NCBI RefSeq assembly: GCF_033473495.1 | Contig: NC_088937.1 | Coordinates: forward strand, 2,542,001-2,606,000 | Source: Cercospora beticola | Taxonomy: Eukaryota; Ascomycota; Dothideomycetes; Mycosphaerellales; Mycosphaerellaceae | Direction: 5' to 3' | Length of the DNA stretch: 64,000 nt | In this document: piece after piece, positions 44,427-55,162 of the stretch | Numbering within the stretch: the first letter of the stretch is position 1 | Layout: every line of letters starts with the position of its first letter | The notes under the pieces: model-generated | Databases searched by the model: none | What the model was told of the DNA's origin: nothing | The model's input: only the letters and a program-made list of their open reading frames with translations | Program-made: the position numbers and the translations under genes

Positions 44427-47239
44427 ATGAACTTCGCGCGAATTACTGACGATGGAATACCATCAATCCGGGACCCATGGCCGGTCAAAGACATTGTTTA
44501 CGTCGGCATTGTGGGTCCGTTGATGCTCGCAGCATTTTTCGAATGGGCGCTTTGGCTGGTCGCATTTCTCTACTGCCTGGGGAAATGCTTCGTCAAGGCT
44601 GGTGGCAGTACGAAATGGTCGACTCGAGTTCTGGCCGTCCTTCTCATGATCATTTTCAGCTGCTTGAGACTGGTCTTCCTACCAATCATGGTCGTCACGC
44701 TCCCGCTTCCGGCTCAAGTCGTGCAGTACTTTCCGAAGACTATGGTGAGCGTGCTCCAATGGTTCGCTTTCTGTTCTTTCGCCGGTCTACTCACCATACC
44801 TTGGCTGCTTTGCGTTTACCAACTGGTAACACACAACGTCGGGAGACAGAAAAGAATCAAGACAGTCCTGGATGAACACTCAGCGCCGAAGGTCGTCATT
44901 GTGATGCCGTGCTACAACGAGAAGCCCGAAGTCCTGCTCACTACCGTGGACTCGATTGTGGATTGCGAGTACCCGCCATCCTGCATGCATGTGTTCCTTA
45001 GCTTCGACGGAGAAAAGGAAAATGAGTTGTTCCTGAAGACAATCGATCGCTTAGGAGTACCAATCACACTGGAACACTATCCTAAGAGCATCGACGTCAA
45101 ATACCGAGGCTGCAGGATCACCGTGTCTCGCTTTCCTCATGGCGGGAAGCGTAGCGTCCAGAAGAAAACCTACAGACTCATTGTAAGTTGAGTGTATGCC
45201 AGGTCTTTGTCCTAACCATACTGACTATCGAGCAGGACAAAGTCTATGAGAATTACCTTCGAAAACATGACAATCTTTTCATGTTGTTCATTGACTCCGA
45301 CTGTATCCTCGACAAATACTGCATCCAGAACTTCATGTATGAGATGGAGCTCAAGCCCGGTAGCAAGCATAACAAACTTGCAATGACGGGCGTTATAACC
45401 TCGACGACCAAGAGACACTCCTTGATTACTGTTCTGCAAGATATGGAGTACGTACATGGGCAGCTTTTTGAACGAAGCGTCGAGAGTGCATGCGGCGCCG
45501 TCACTTGTCTACCTGGAGCACTGACGATCCTACGCTTCTCCGCATTCCGGCAAATGGCAAAATACTACTTCGCAGACAAGGCGGAGCAGTGCGATGACAT
45601 GTTCGACTACGGCAAGTGTCATCTCGGCGAGGACAGATGGCTCACGCACCTATTCATGATTGGCGCCACCGAGAGGTATCAGATCGCGATGAACACAAGC
45701 GCATTCTGCAAGACGGAGGCAGTAGACACATACAGGAGTCTTCTGAAGCAGCGCAGACGTTGGTTTCTCGGTTTCATCACGAACGAGGCCTGTATGCTCA
45801 CGGACGTGAGGCTCTGGAAGCGCTACCCTCTTCTGCTCATCTTACGCCTGGCACAAAACACGATCCGGACCACTGCGCTGCTTTTCTTCATCATGGTTAT
45901 CTCCATCTGTACCACCTCCCAGGAAGTGGCAAACCTTCCTGTCGGATTTCTCGCTGTCTCTCTTGGACTGAATTGGGCGCTGATGTTCTATTTTGGCGCG
46001 GTACTCGGAAGATACAAGATCGTAAGTGTGTTCGCTAGAAGGCATTTTCAGACTGCGAAGAGCTCATCCCGAACATTCTCGTACCCTCGACTGACTGTTT
46101 GCAGATGCTCTATCCACTTATGTTTGTTCTCAACCCATTCTTTAATTGGGTATACGTAAGTATGGCTCCTAGAAGGCATTTTCAGGCCGCTTCTCTTCTC
46201 GGATATACACGTACTCTATACTGACTACTGTTAGATGGTATACGGTATCTGCACGGCCTCTGATAGAACTTGGGGTGGGCCAAGAGCAGATGCTGCAGAG
46301 GCAGACGAAAAGACGACTCCCGCGCAGGCGATATCCAATGCTCTTGCGGCTGGCGACGAATTGAACATCAAGCCAGAGACGTTCCGACCGAATGCAGAAT
46401 CTCGACCACCATTGATGCCATCGGACTCACTCGAAGGTCGATTTGCGCCAGCCGAGCAAGCACCTGGTGGCTTTTACAGACAGGTGAAGCCCTCTCCCCG
46501 CTTGCACTCGGACATGACTCCAAGGGAGCAAGAAGTCGGTGTACGTCGCGATAGGTCACAGGACTCTTACACGTCTGAATGGAGCTCTGGTGACTCTCGC
46601 AACTCTTTGTCAATGCCACGCAGAGTGGAAAGCATCGTTGGCCCCGAAATCACAGCGGCATATCACCAGCGACAAGCCCAGCAGCGACCGGCTGGAGGCG
46701 CTTTCTTCGAGTCCGGATTATACGATGACGAAGAAGAACTTCGACGGGAGACAGAGAAGCGATCCGCCAGCTTGGAGCGACCTCGACAAACTGCTACACG
46801 CTCGGTGTCTGCTGACAGTACGAGGTCGGGCGACTCATCGGTCGAAATGCACTTCCCGGTCCAAACTGCCCCCTTAGCCCAACCGCCAAGTCCACGCGTA
46901 CGAATACCAACCAGAACAGGCGATGCATCGCCAAATCGTGGATCTCCGCCGACCGGATTGGCTGCTCCTCTGACCTCCTACCACCCAAATGGCCGCTCGG
47001 GCGCTGGATCTCGCATCGGAAAGAGTCCCTTGACGCGCAAGAGCTTCACTCGCTTGGCAACCGACGATGCTCCATCTACAGCTGGTACTTCCACTGAAGT
47101 CGAAGTGCGGGTGCCGAGGAGAAGCTCGACCGAGGAAGATGTACCGAGAGGGCGAAGACGGAGAACGAGCATGGGCCCAGACGGTCGACGTCGGCTCAGT
47201 AAGCAGGCTCCAGGAAGCAGATCAACGAGCAGGGCCTGA
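44427..47239 (+). CDS. Chitin synthase, division III, motor-less (class VI/VII)
   Basis: Exons 44427-45182, 45236-46021, 46105-46155 and 46235-47239 encode 865 residues, all in phase 0. N-terminal membrane segments (VGIVGPLMLAAFFEWALWLV onward) precede the glycosyltransferase family 2 domain: VVIVMPCYNEKPEVLL, LFIDSDCILD, GAVTCLPGALTI, HLGEDRWLTHL and the QRRRW signature (LKQRRRWFLGF). Further C-terminal membrane helices end near FNWVYMVYGIC. A long hydrophilic cytosolic tail of over 300 residues, rich in R, S, P and E, follows. No myosin motor domain is present. The enzyme uses UDP-GlcNAc to build cell-wall chitin. Classes VI and VII are named differently by authors, so I leave the class open. 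Introns 2 and 3 resemble each other. Confidence 0.93.
46022..46104 (+). repeat. Chitin synthase intron 2, similar to intron 3
   Basis: 83-nt intron with GTAAGT donor. Its first 30 nt match intron 3 at 25 positions, including 17 identical consecutive bases, ctagaaggcattttcag. The 3' half also aligns (about 20 of 32 by eye, sharing a CGTAC block and a CTGAC branch site). Confidence 0.7.
46156..46234 (+). repeat. Chitin synthase intron 3, similar to intron 2
   Basis: 79-nt intron with GTAAGT donor and TTAG acceptor. It pairs with intron 2 across the 51-nt exon (see findings). The two introns are the same kind of element by length, donor, internal 17-mer and 3' end. Confidence 0.7.
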
Positions 47240-47592
47240 GTTGGCAGGAGTCAAGCTTCTTGAGATTGGTATTAGGGGATACGGCTACCATACACTACGC
47301 TATACGGTTGCGTGCCAACCTGAAGGTTTGTTGTTCGTTGAGCCTGGGATTACCCGTGGCCTGTTTTGCAATGCCTACGAGACTTGGATGATGCATTTCG
47401 GCATAGCGTGGTTGCAAGGCACAGAGTAGCATGGCTAACGAGGCATGAATTACGAAATCAGACGATGAAAAGATAGAAGACATGGAAAGATACGGAGCCA
47501 TGTGTTCCCAGTGCGATGCAATCACAACAGCGAGAAGGCACAGTGAAATCCAGACAGAGCAGTACAGACTCTCTGCGCTCGATATAGATTCT
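47240..47592. other. Convergent intergenic chitin synthase / PPR
   Basis: 353 bp between two 3' ends. No coding or RNA signal was found. Confidence 0.4.
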
Positions 47593-49527
47593 CTACGACC
47601 AGCTCGCAATCGCTGCAGCATCCGCATTATCCGCGTGTGCACTCTTCTCTAGCGGTTCATCTTCCTTCCGTCCACCTCTTTGCGCATACCAATACTCTTC
47701 CACGTTCTTCCGCGCATAGCGTCTCTTCTGCTCATATCCCTCAACTCTTTCAGCGTAATCCTCCGCCGCCTGTAGAATATCCCAACAACGATCATCACCC
47801 ACACGCGCGAGCTGCATGGCCAGTGCTTCCAGCGTCCCGAAACGAGGCATCCAGCCCAGAGGCTGCATATCAGCAAAATGCCGGAATGACCAGTCCACGA
47901 GCTCCACGCCTCGCTCATGCTCTTCTTTGGCCTTGACGGGATCCTGAATCTCACTAGCCTTGCGCAGAGCATATTTCGCGGCTTCGATGAAGCATAAAAT
48001 GAGTCGATCGTAGGTCATAGCCGTTGGCACGACGCGGAGGGCTAGGAGTTCAGATACCAAAAATGACGCTTGTTGCTCGTCTGGCGGGTTTGCGACTCTG
48101 CAACCTTTGAGTAGCAAGTTGAAAGTTTCGATATTTGCAAAAGATTTCTGTGCACCTTGGCCGAGTGGCGCGAAAGTGTGGATAATCTTGTAGAGTTTCA
48201 TGGCTTCGGCGAGATTCTTCTGCTCGATGTAGCATTCGATCAGTAGGTTGAGGATCGTGATGGAGATTTTGCGGCCCGCAGTATGCAGTTCGCGAAGTGT
48301 TGTCACGGCCTGCTTGACGAGGGCAGGCTTGTCTTTGATGTACATGAAGATGCCTCTCGTCTGCGCGATCGTGGGCTCTAGCTTCTCCAGCGGCATGATC
48401 GTTAGAATGCTGATGGCTCGACCTAGATCCGGCGGGCTTGCGGACAGGTAGGCTGATATCAGTAATTCGTAGTGAATTGGCCGAAACGCACTTCCTCGTT
48501 TGCTCAGATGTGTGAAGACTTCTGTAGCCATCGGAGCATCGCCTGCTTGGGCAGCAGTCGCGAGCACGTTCAGGCACGTGCCGGAAGATGGGTTGAAGTA
48601 TCCGCGGTTGACTTGGCTCATCCAGACGAGAGATGTAGCATTGTGGTGCCGCGCCTCGCTCCCTTTGTCGAGAAGGTACGCCCATACAGCTTGTCTCAGT
48701 CGTAGCTCTCCAGCATCATATCGTGTCCGCATTATCCGAAACGCCTCTTCTATCTCGCCAGCATCACACAGGGCGAAGACGGCCATATCCAGCAACCAGG
48801 GTTCGATATGCATTCTTTCTTGCCTCATCTTGTCCAGCCTTTCGAGTGCTTGCTCAAATCTCGCCTCCCTCAACATCCCAGCGATCATGTCGTGCCATCC
48901 TTCCTCGCTGAGCTGGAACCATCTCTTGTGCATGTACTCCAGGATCTCAGTCCTCAGTAAATGATCCAAGTGTACACTCAACACCTTCAGCACAGCATGG
49001 CATGTCCCGACATCTGGCTGCAGCCCGGCTTCTCTCATCTCCTCTAGCAGATCGTGTACTCTCCATGCCGCTCCCAACTCGTGATGCGTGTTGCTCGTAA
49101 TGAGAGCGTTGTAAAGCTGTACGTTTGGCTTCTCTTTTCTCTCTTTGACAAGGTATTCGGCGATGTTGAAACAAGTATTCGTTTGGCCCTCTGCCGCTGA
49201 TAATCGGAGACGCCCGTAGAGCAAGCGCGTCTCTTCGTGCTCCAAATTGGCATCATGTTTCGTCTCCAGGGGTGTCGCTGTGCGACTCTTTGACTGGGGC
49301 TGCTGTAAGGGTTGGAAAGATGCTGTGCTATAGGCCCGGATGTCATGATGGGCAGTCGTAGCGTTGTGAGAAGGCCGTGTCCAGGTCGACTGTCGCAAGC
49401 ATTGTCGCTGCTCTGGCGCTCGCCGGCTCCGACTGGCAACGCGTGTCGCCCGCAGGAGGCCGACCGATGACCATGATGGGCAGAGGCATTGCCAAAGCGG
49501 ATCAATGGCAAGTTTCGCGGTGCTCAT
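47593..49527 (-). CDS. Mitochondrial pentatricopeptide-repeat protein
   Basis: A single exon encodes 644 residues. The N-terminus is basic and hydroxylated (VGLLRATRVASRSRRAPEQR), consistent with a mitochondrial presequence. From about residue 100 the protein is built of helical hairpins of PPR type, for example NVQLYNALITSNTHHELGAA, VHDLLEEMREAGLQPDVGTC, and further repeats to about 500. PPR proteins bind organellar RNA and act in processing, stability or translation. The closest family is a conserved ascomycete mitochondrial PPR protein whose RNA target I cannot name. The C-terminus is charged (KRRYARKNVEEYWYAQ). It is head to head with YME2, another mitochondrial gene. Confidence 0.85.
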   Translation of the reverse strand: MSTAKLAIDPLWQCLCPSWSSVGLLRATRVASRSRRAPEQRQCLRQSTWTRPSHNATTAHHDIRAYSTASFQPLQQPQSKSRTATPLETKHDANLEHEETRLLYGRLRLSAAEGQTNTCFNIAEYLVKERKEKPNVQLYNALITSNTHHELGAAWRVHDLLEEMREAGLQPDVGTCHAVLKVLSVHLDHLLRTEILEYMHKRWFQLSEEGWHDMIAGMLREARFEQALERLDKMRQERMHIEPWLLDMAVFALCDAGEIEEAFRIMRTRYDAGELRLRQAVWAYLLDKGSEARHHNATSLVWMSQVNRGYFNPSSGTCLNVLATAAQAGDAPMATEVFTHLSKRGSAFRPIHYELLISAYLSASPPDLGRAISILTIMPLEKLEPTIAQTRGIFMYIKDKPALVKQAVTTLRELHTAGRKISITILNLLIECYIEQKNLAEAMKLYKIIHTFAPLGQGAQKSFANIETFNLLLKGCRVANPPDEQQASFLVSELLALRVVPTAMTYDRLILCFIEAAKYALRKASEIQDPVKAKEEHERGVELVDWSFRHFADMQPLGWMPRFGTLEALAMQLARVGDDRCWDILQAAEDYAERVEGYEQKRRYARKNVEEYWYAQRGGRKEDEPLEKSAHADNADAAAIASWS

Positions 49528-50171
49528 AGCATCGTTCCAGTATCGTCAGCTTCGTCTTCTCTCGTCCGTCGGAATTCCATCTGCTCACCAAAGTGGGTCC
49601 CGCTAGGAACGTTGCCGACCCCTGCTACTCAGCCCTATCGAAGCTTCCTCAGTCGCGTCACTTCACTACTACTGAACCTGAGGAACATCGACTACAACAT
49701 CTTCATACAACAAACGTGTTCTTGTGATCATTGGTGCATTCTCCAGTGTCGGTATTTTCCTAGCGATTGGCATAGCACGGCGAAAACATTACGCCAGCGG
49801 CAGAGAGCACAGCGCAGCAGACCACGACCAAATGCCAGCCCAGAACTGGCGAAGTGTTCAGCAAGAGCTACCAAGTCAAGTATTTCATGACTTGAACTCC
49901 CTCACTCTTCTTTCCCTCAGTTGTTCTATTGAATGTTGTTGCATTACTCTGTTGGAAGGCCTCGGATCTGCATGCACTTTTTGCCAAGGATATCAAACAC
50001 AACGTCATCGCAGGGAAACCTGGCGCGCGTGAACCTTGTCCAATACGCGCTCCATCTCACCACACTTCATCGTGCACACTCCGAGATTAGTCGCAGAAAT
50101 CACTCCTACGAACGACTATGATTCGGTAACAGTACATTACTTGGTGAGCCAGGCGGCTTCAACGCATCACG
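49528..50171. promoter_or_regulatory. Divergent region PPR / YME2, with a weak membrane-segment frame
   Basis: 644 bp. On the plus strand 49690-50032 an ATG-less frame reads TSTTTSSYNKRVLVIIGAFS and continues into a hydrophobic segment (SVGIFLAIGIARRKH). That is the pattern of a Ser/Thr-rich ectodomain, one helix and a basic stop-transfer. No upstream exon was found, so it is only noted. Otherwise this is a shared promoter. Confidence 0.35.
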
Positions 50172-52721
50172 ATGCTGGCGCGCAGAGGGCTACATCGAGC
50201 AGCTGCTCCCTTGCTCAGATCTTCGCCCAGTCCGAACACACATCTATTGGCGTCGCGCATCTCGAGACGATGTGTAACAGGAGAAGCTGGAGATAACAAT
50301 ACTGGCCATATCTCGACCAACTCGCAAGAGGGCATTCTATTCTTCAACAGCATCTTACCGTCAAATTTACAATGGTTCTTTCGACTCACATCTGCCATTC
50401 CGACAGGACGGAAAACTCCAAAGATCTTGGACCCGTCAAGCAGTAACTACGGTGTCGTCAATCCCGCTTCTGCCTTTCAGAAGGCTTTGAAAGCGGAGAA
50501 CATCGCAGGCAAAGCAGACGTTGTGGAAATCTTGCCTCGGTATGGAGAGGGTGCTGCGTTTTTGAAGTTCAGCCACGACGGCACGAGTGATTCGAAGACA
50601 ATCTCAGAGGCGGTCAAGAAGTATCTCAATGAAAATACTGCGCGACCTTGGTGGAATCCTTTCATGACTGTACAAGTTGGTCGTGTCCTGGGCAAGCCTT
50701 GGGTTGAGGATCTTTCGCGACGTCCTTCTTCGAGGCTGAGGGTCGAATTTCTGCCGACTGAACCTGGTGCTAGCGCGGCTGAGCTTACACAAGAGCAGCT
50801 TTACAGCTTCTTCAGGCCGTTTGGAAAGCTCTCCGAGATTCTCGTGCAACCCTCGGACTCGAAAGTGCTGCCCAAGTATGCTTATCTGGATTTTGAAAGC
50901 TATCGCAAAGCTGTCATGGCGAAGAATTGTATGCATGGTTACCTCGTCAACGATTCTGAAGGAGGCGGAAAGACTGGGACATTGCTTCGCTTGACCTACG
51001 AAAAGAGGCAGCGTGCAGGCTGGATCAAGGATTGGATCATGAACCACCCTCGCATCGTTATACCACTCCTGGTCGCGTTAATTGCCGGTATATCAGCTGT
51101 AATCTTTGATCCGATCCGGACGATTGCCATCAAAGCCCACATTACGCGTGCATTCCACATTGAGGACAATTGGATCTTTGCCTGGCTCATCAAGCAGAGT
51201 GAAGACTTGGTCAATAAAGTCAAGTCGCTTGGACGGGATCTAGATGTCAATGACGGTGGCATGGCTGTTGTGTGGGAGGACAGACAGAAAGAGATTGAGC
51301 AGATTCAATCCTGGTTGATGGAAAGTACAGATACTTTCATTGTTGTGCAAGGTCCTCGCGGCAGCGGCAAGCGTGAGCTAGTGCTTGACCATGCGTTGAA
51401 GCACAAGCGAGAGAACAACCGGGTCCTGACTATTGATTGCAAGCCGCTGCAGGAAGCAAGAGGAGATGCTGCGACCATCGCGGCGGCTGCGAATCAAGTT
51501 GGGTATAAGCCAGTGTTCAGTTGGATCAACAACATCAGCGGCCTGGTCGATCTGGCAGCGCAGGGTATGACAGGATCCAAAGCTGGCTTCTCCGAGACCC
51601 TCGAAAATCAGCTTGTCAAGATTTGGACCAAGACGACTGCTGCTTTGAAGGGCATTGCTCTCGAAGGTCGCAAGAAAGACGACAAGGATGCAAAACTCTC
51701 AGACGATGAGTACCTTGAGGGCCATCCGGAGAGACGACCTGTTGTCGTGATCGAGAACTTCTTGCACAAAGGTTCGGAATCGGGTGCAGCTTTGATTTAT
51801 GACAAGCTTGCAGAATGGGCTGCGACACTCTCGACCTCCAATATTGCCCACGTCATCTTTCTGACCAACGATGTCTCTTTCACCAAGTCTTTGAGTAAAG
51901 CCTTGCCAGACAGGGTCTTCAGACAAATCTCGTTAGGCGACTGCTCGCCCGAAGTGGCTAAGCGCTATGTCATTCAGCACTTGGACTTCGATGCTGACCC
52001 TAGTCAAGTCACTGGCGACAAAGGTTCCGAAGGAGAGGATGTCAAACATCTGACTCCTTCGCAGAAACGCGAGGATCTGCGCGAACTGGACTCTGTCATC
52101 GGCCAGCTAGGTGGCCGTCTCACCGATCTTGAATTCTTCGCCAGGCGTATCAAGGCTGGTGAGACACCAACACGAGCTGTCAAAGAGATCGTCGATCAGT
52201 CTGCGTCGGAGATCCTCAAGATGTACTTACTACTTGGCAGTGACAGCAGAGAATGGACTTCGGCACAAGCGTGGACTCTTGTCCGCGAACTAGCCGACAA
52301 GGAGGGCCTACGCTACAATGAGGTTCTGCTTGCCGACCCGTTCAAATCTGGCGGCGAGAAGGCCATTGCAGCTTTGGAGCAGGCAGAGCTGATTACCGTG
52401 CAATCGAGCAACGGTCGACCTTACAAAATCATGCCCGGAAAGCCAGTCTACCAGCCTGCTTTCCAGAACCTCGTGTCGGATAATGTCCTACGAGCGAAAC
52501 TGGAACTGGCATTACTCAGCGACGCCATCGCTAGCGAGAACAAGTCGATCGACAAGTACGAGCAAGAATTACGTCTACTTTCTGAGCTACCCAAGCAGCC
52601 GCCAGAATTGTACGACCGCATGAAGTGGTTGTTGGGCAATGTTGCGAAGAGCCAGAAGAGCATTGAGAGTTTGGAGAAGGAGAGCGCAGCGCTGAAGAAG
52701 ATCTTGCAGTCGGAATTTTGA
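50172..52721 (+). CDS. YME2: YME2/RNA12-like mitochondrial inner-membrane protein
   Basis: A single exon encodes 849 residues. A basic Arg-rich presequence (MLARRGLHRAAAPLLRSSPS) is followed by an RRM-like region (about 190-275; LRVEFLPTEPGA to ILVQPSDSKVLPKYAYLDFE), one transmembrane helix (about 294-314, IVIPLLVALIAGISAVIFDP) and an AAA-like P-loop domain (about 385 on; VVQGPRGSGKRELVLDH). The C-terminus is a coiled coil. This order is that of YME2, which affects mitochondrial DNA escape, nucleoid structure and crista shape in yeast. The protein should span the inner membrane with the P-loop domain in the intermembrane space. The length (849) equals that of yeast and other fungal YME2. Confidence 0.95.
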   Translation: MLARRGLHRAAAPLLRSSPSPNTHLLASRISRRCVTGEAGDNNTGHISTNSQEGILFFNSILPSNLQWFFRLTSAIPTGRKTPKILDPSSSNYGVVNPASAFQKALKAENIAGKADVVEILPRYGEGAAFLKFSHDGTSDSKTISEAVKKYLNENTARPWWNPFMTVQVGRVLGKPWVEDLSRRPSSRLRVEFLPTEPGASAAELTQEQLYSFFRPFGKLSEILVQPSDSKVLPKYAYLDFESYRKAVMAKNCMHGYLVNDSEGGGKTGTLLRLTYEKRQRAGWIKDWIMNHPRIVIPLLVALIAGISAVIFDPIRTIAIKAHITRAFHIEDNWIFAWLIKQSEDLVNKVKSLGRDLDVNDGGMAVVWEDRQKEIEQIQSWLMESTDTFIVVQGPRGSGKRELVLDHALKHKRENNRVLTIDCKPLQEARGDAATIAAAANQVGYKPVFSWINNISGLVDLAAQGMTGSKAGFSETLENQLVKIWTKTTAALKGIALEGRKKDDKDAKLSDDEYLEGHPERRPVVVIENFLHKGSESGAALIYDKLAEWAATLSTSNIAHVIFLTNDVSFTKSLSKALPDRVFRQISLGDCSPEVAKRYVIQHLDFDADPSQVTGDKGSEGEDVKHLTPSQKREDLRELDSVIGQLGGRLTDLEFFARRIKAGETPTRAVKEIVDQSASEILKMYLLLGSDSREWTSAQAWTLVRELADKEGLRYNEVLLADPFKSGGEKAIAALEQAELITVQSSNGRPYKIMPGKPVYQPAFQNLVSDNVLRAKLELALLSDAIASENKSIDKYEQELRLLSELPKQPPELYDRMKWLLGNVAKSQKSIESLEKESAALKKILQSEF

Positions 52722-53475
52722 GGCAATCGTAATGAGGGAGACGAGTGAAATCATGACCAGGCTAACATTCGGCAGAAAATTGGATGCAACTGTACAAATT
52801 TAGGAAGATACCACTCAGCATTGACAGGATTGAAGAACCACCACCGATCGATTGCGCATTGTGAAGAGAACGTTACATGTGGAGAAGTATACCCATGTTG
52901 GTTATGCTGTCATTGCCAAGCCAGCTGAATTGAAGTGGTCAAGGTATTGATCCTGCGACCCATCCGCATTTCCAAAACCAGAGCAAAACGACCCATCAAG
53001 CTTGTCAAGCGGGAGGGAGAGGCCTCATCCCGTCCATTGTTCCCTTGGCGGGCGGTTGGTTCTCCACGCTTGTGTGTATAACAGTCGCCCCATGGCATCC
53101 ATTGCCAAGATTTTCCCATCCATCGCCGCTCGCACTGACCTTAAGCACTGTGTTACCACATTTGGTGACGCAAGAAGGATTGAACTGCGTATCGTGTTAA
53201 CATCGGGAGTCATGTTCACATTGAAAATAGGTATATGGCCCTCGTTCGGCGTCGTTGGAAGGATGCGAAGGACGAAGCTAGACGAGTTGATTCGGGAGAC
53301 TCGGAGGGCATCGATCGATCAACACGAGCGCATCTGGCTGGGACTGAACATAGAAGATACCGTCGAATCGTCGAGGAAGTGAACATCAACGACAACGACA
53401 CCAGCGCCAGCACCAGCAGAGCCCTCACAACCTTTTACAACGCAAGAACACTGCACACTCCGACTACAAGTCACA
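52722..53475. other. Intergenic YME2 / secreted protein
   Basis: About 750 bp. Some open frames (53002-53382) lack family support. The last 100 bp upstream of the secreted gene are A/C-rich with CCAGCACCAGCAG repeats, a plausible 5' leader. Confidence 0.4.
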
Positions 53476-54033
53476 ATGAAGCAATTCACCCTCATCACCG
53501 CAGCTCTCGCAGCTCTGCTGCCATCTGCATTTGCCGACTTCGACATTTACTACTCTACGTTCGCCGAAGGCATCTCTCAGACCTCCGACACAGGCTTCAG
53601 CATTTTCGACGGCGAACCCGACTGCAACGACGTCTTCAACAACCGAATGTGGGGTTCGTTCGGTGATGTCAGCGGCTCCAAAGTTGGTTTCCGTTGCTCG
53701 GGAAGTGGTTGTACCCCAAGCCGCGATACCAACCCAGACAACATTGATGTGCTGGAGATGAATTTTGGCGATGGCGGTCATTACAGTAAGTCTGCGCTTG
53801 CTTGTCGCTCAAGGGAGCTGTGGTGCTAACCTTCTGAACCTGTAGCCATGTACAAGGACCGCGACTATGCTCTTGTTGATCTGGATGATAACCAGGTCGG
53901 CACTTGTGAGCCTTTCCCAGGAGATGATTATCTTTGTGCGCAAGCTGTGGCACTTGGCAACCCGAACTACACTGGAGATCGCAAGATCAAGTGCCGCACC
54001 GATTTCACGGCACAGGATATCCTTGATGCTTAA
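53476..54033 (+). CDS. Small secreted cysteine-containing protein (165 aa)
   Basis: Exons 53476-53785 and 53846-54033 are joined in phase 1 across a 60-nt intron with a GTAAGT donor and CTAAC branch. The first 20 residues, MKQFTLITAALAALLPSAFA, form a clear signal peptide with an A-F-A cleavage site. The mature part of about 145 residues carries six cysteines (PDCND, RCSGSGC, GTCEP, YLCAQ, IKCRT), allowing three disulfides. It is acidic and has no membrane segment or GPI signal. I do not recognise the family. Small cysteine-bearing secreted proteins include fungal effectors, wall proteins and antimicrobial proteins; nothing here decides among these. Confidence 0.85.
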
Positions 54034-54403
54034 GGGCTTGCTTCATCGGGAGCTCGCCGAAGTCGTGGGAAGTGAGGGAATGAAAGAAACATGATGAGAT
54101 CGGTATCGGGAGCAGGATGCGGATCGATAATTAGCACTTCATATCGCATGACAATTCATCTCTGCCTCCATATCCGCCCAGATTTTCGAGACTCTTCTCT
54201 CGGCATCATAGATACGCCGAGAAAGGCGAGACCCGCGTCATTCCAAAACGAAGCTTGTCCTCAAACTCTATACCAAGTCTGGTTCAACAACTTCACTCAT
54301 TCTTCTTCGACTCCAGACAGGGACCTAAACGGAACACAGACCGGACATCATCGAAGGACATAGAAGCGTACAAGAACAATCGACCTTGGAAAAGTCACCG
54401 ACC
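54034..54403. other. Intergenic secreted protein / DUF1993 gene
   Basis: 370 bp in tandem orientation. An open frame at 54091-54363 has no resemblance to any family. Nothing else is seen. Confidence 0.4.
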
Positions 54404-55082
54404 ATGTCGAGCCCACCAATGCTGTACTCCATGAGTATTCCAATCTTTATCAGACAGCTCAAAAGTCTTCGACAATTCCTCCAGAAGGGCGAGAATTGGC
54501 TCAAAGAGAATGGACACCCAGAGTCGAAGCTCATAGAAGCTCGTCTGGCTCCGGACATGCACGTATGTCCAATGCCGAGCAATTGAGGACCCACGCTTTA
54601 ACCATTTCACTGACTTCCTTGTATAGCCTCTTCCATTCCAAATTCAAACTTGCACAGACGACTCATTTAAACTTCTCACCCGTATGCTCAATGCTAAAGT
54701 CACGTTCCCGCCGCGAGAGGAAACTACTTTTGCTGGGTTGTATGCGAGAATAGATAAAGCTCTGTCGGTGCTGGAGGATGTGAAGCCTGAGAAGTTTGAG
54801 GGGTTAGAAGGAAAGGAGATCAGGTTTCGAGCCGGGCCTTATGAGGTCAAGTATGACGGCGTGACGTATCTGCAGGAGGTTGCGTTGGCGAATTGTAAGT
54901 CGGGCATGATCATGCTTGGGATGTGTACGAATGTTTCCGCTGTTTGGGAATGCTAACGTTCGGGGACGACAGTCTTGTTCCACGCCTCAATCGCTTATGC
55001 GCTGTTGAGAAAGGAAGGCGTGCCTTTGGGAAAGTTTGACTTCATTGGAGGTCCAAGCAAAGGCATGGAGAAGGTAGAATGA
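54404..55082 (+). CDS. DUF1993 family protein
   Basis: Exons 54404-54562, 54627-54894 and 54973-55082 (178 residues) have junction phases 0 and 1. The start MSSPPMLYSMSIPIFIRQLK, followed by ARLAPDMHPLPFQIQT, the FPPREETTFAGLYARIDKAL block and a C-terminal FLFHASIAYALLRKEGVPLG with KFDFIGG is the DUF1993 pattern, a DinB-like four-helix fold common in fungi and bacteria. The D-M-H and F-H residues resemble DinB metal-ligand positions. The biochemical role is unknown. The 3' end converges with the MFS transporter gene 80 bp away. Introns have GTATGT and GTAAGT donors. Confidence 0.9.
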
Positions 55083-55162
55083 AAGCTCGTGACTTGTGGT
55101 AAGTATAACGCGCAAGCTGGTCGTGAGTTTAAATATGTACAGAAGAATAACACAGTCTCCGA

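Noticed and set aside
48050..48685. 211-codon minus-strand frame
   Set aside because: Alternate frame inside the PPR gene; Arg/Ser-rich, no domain.
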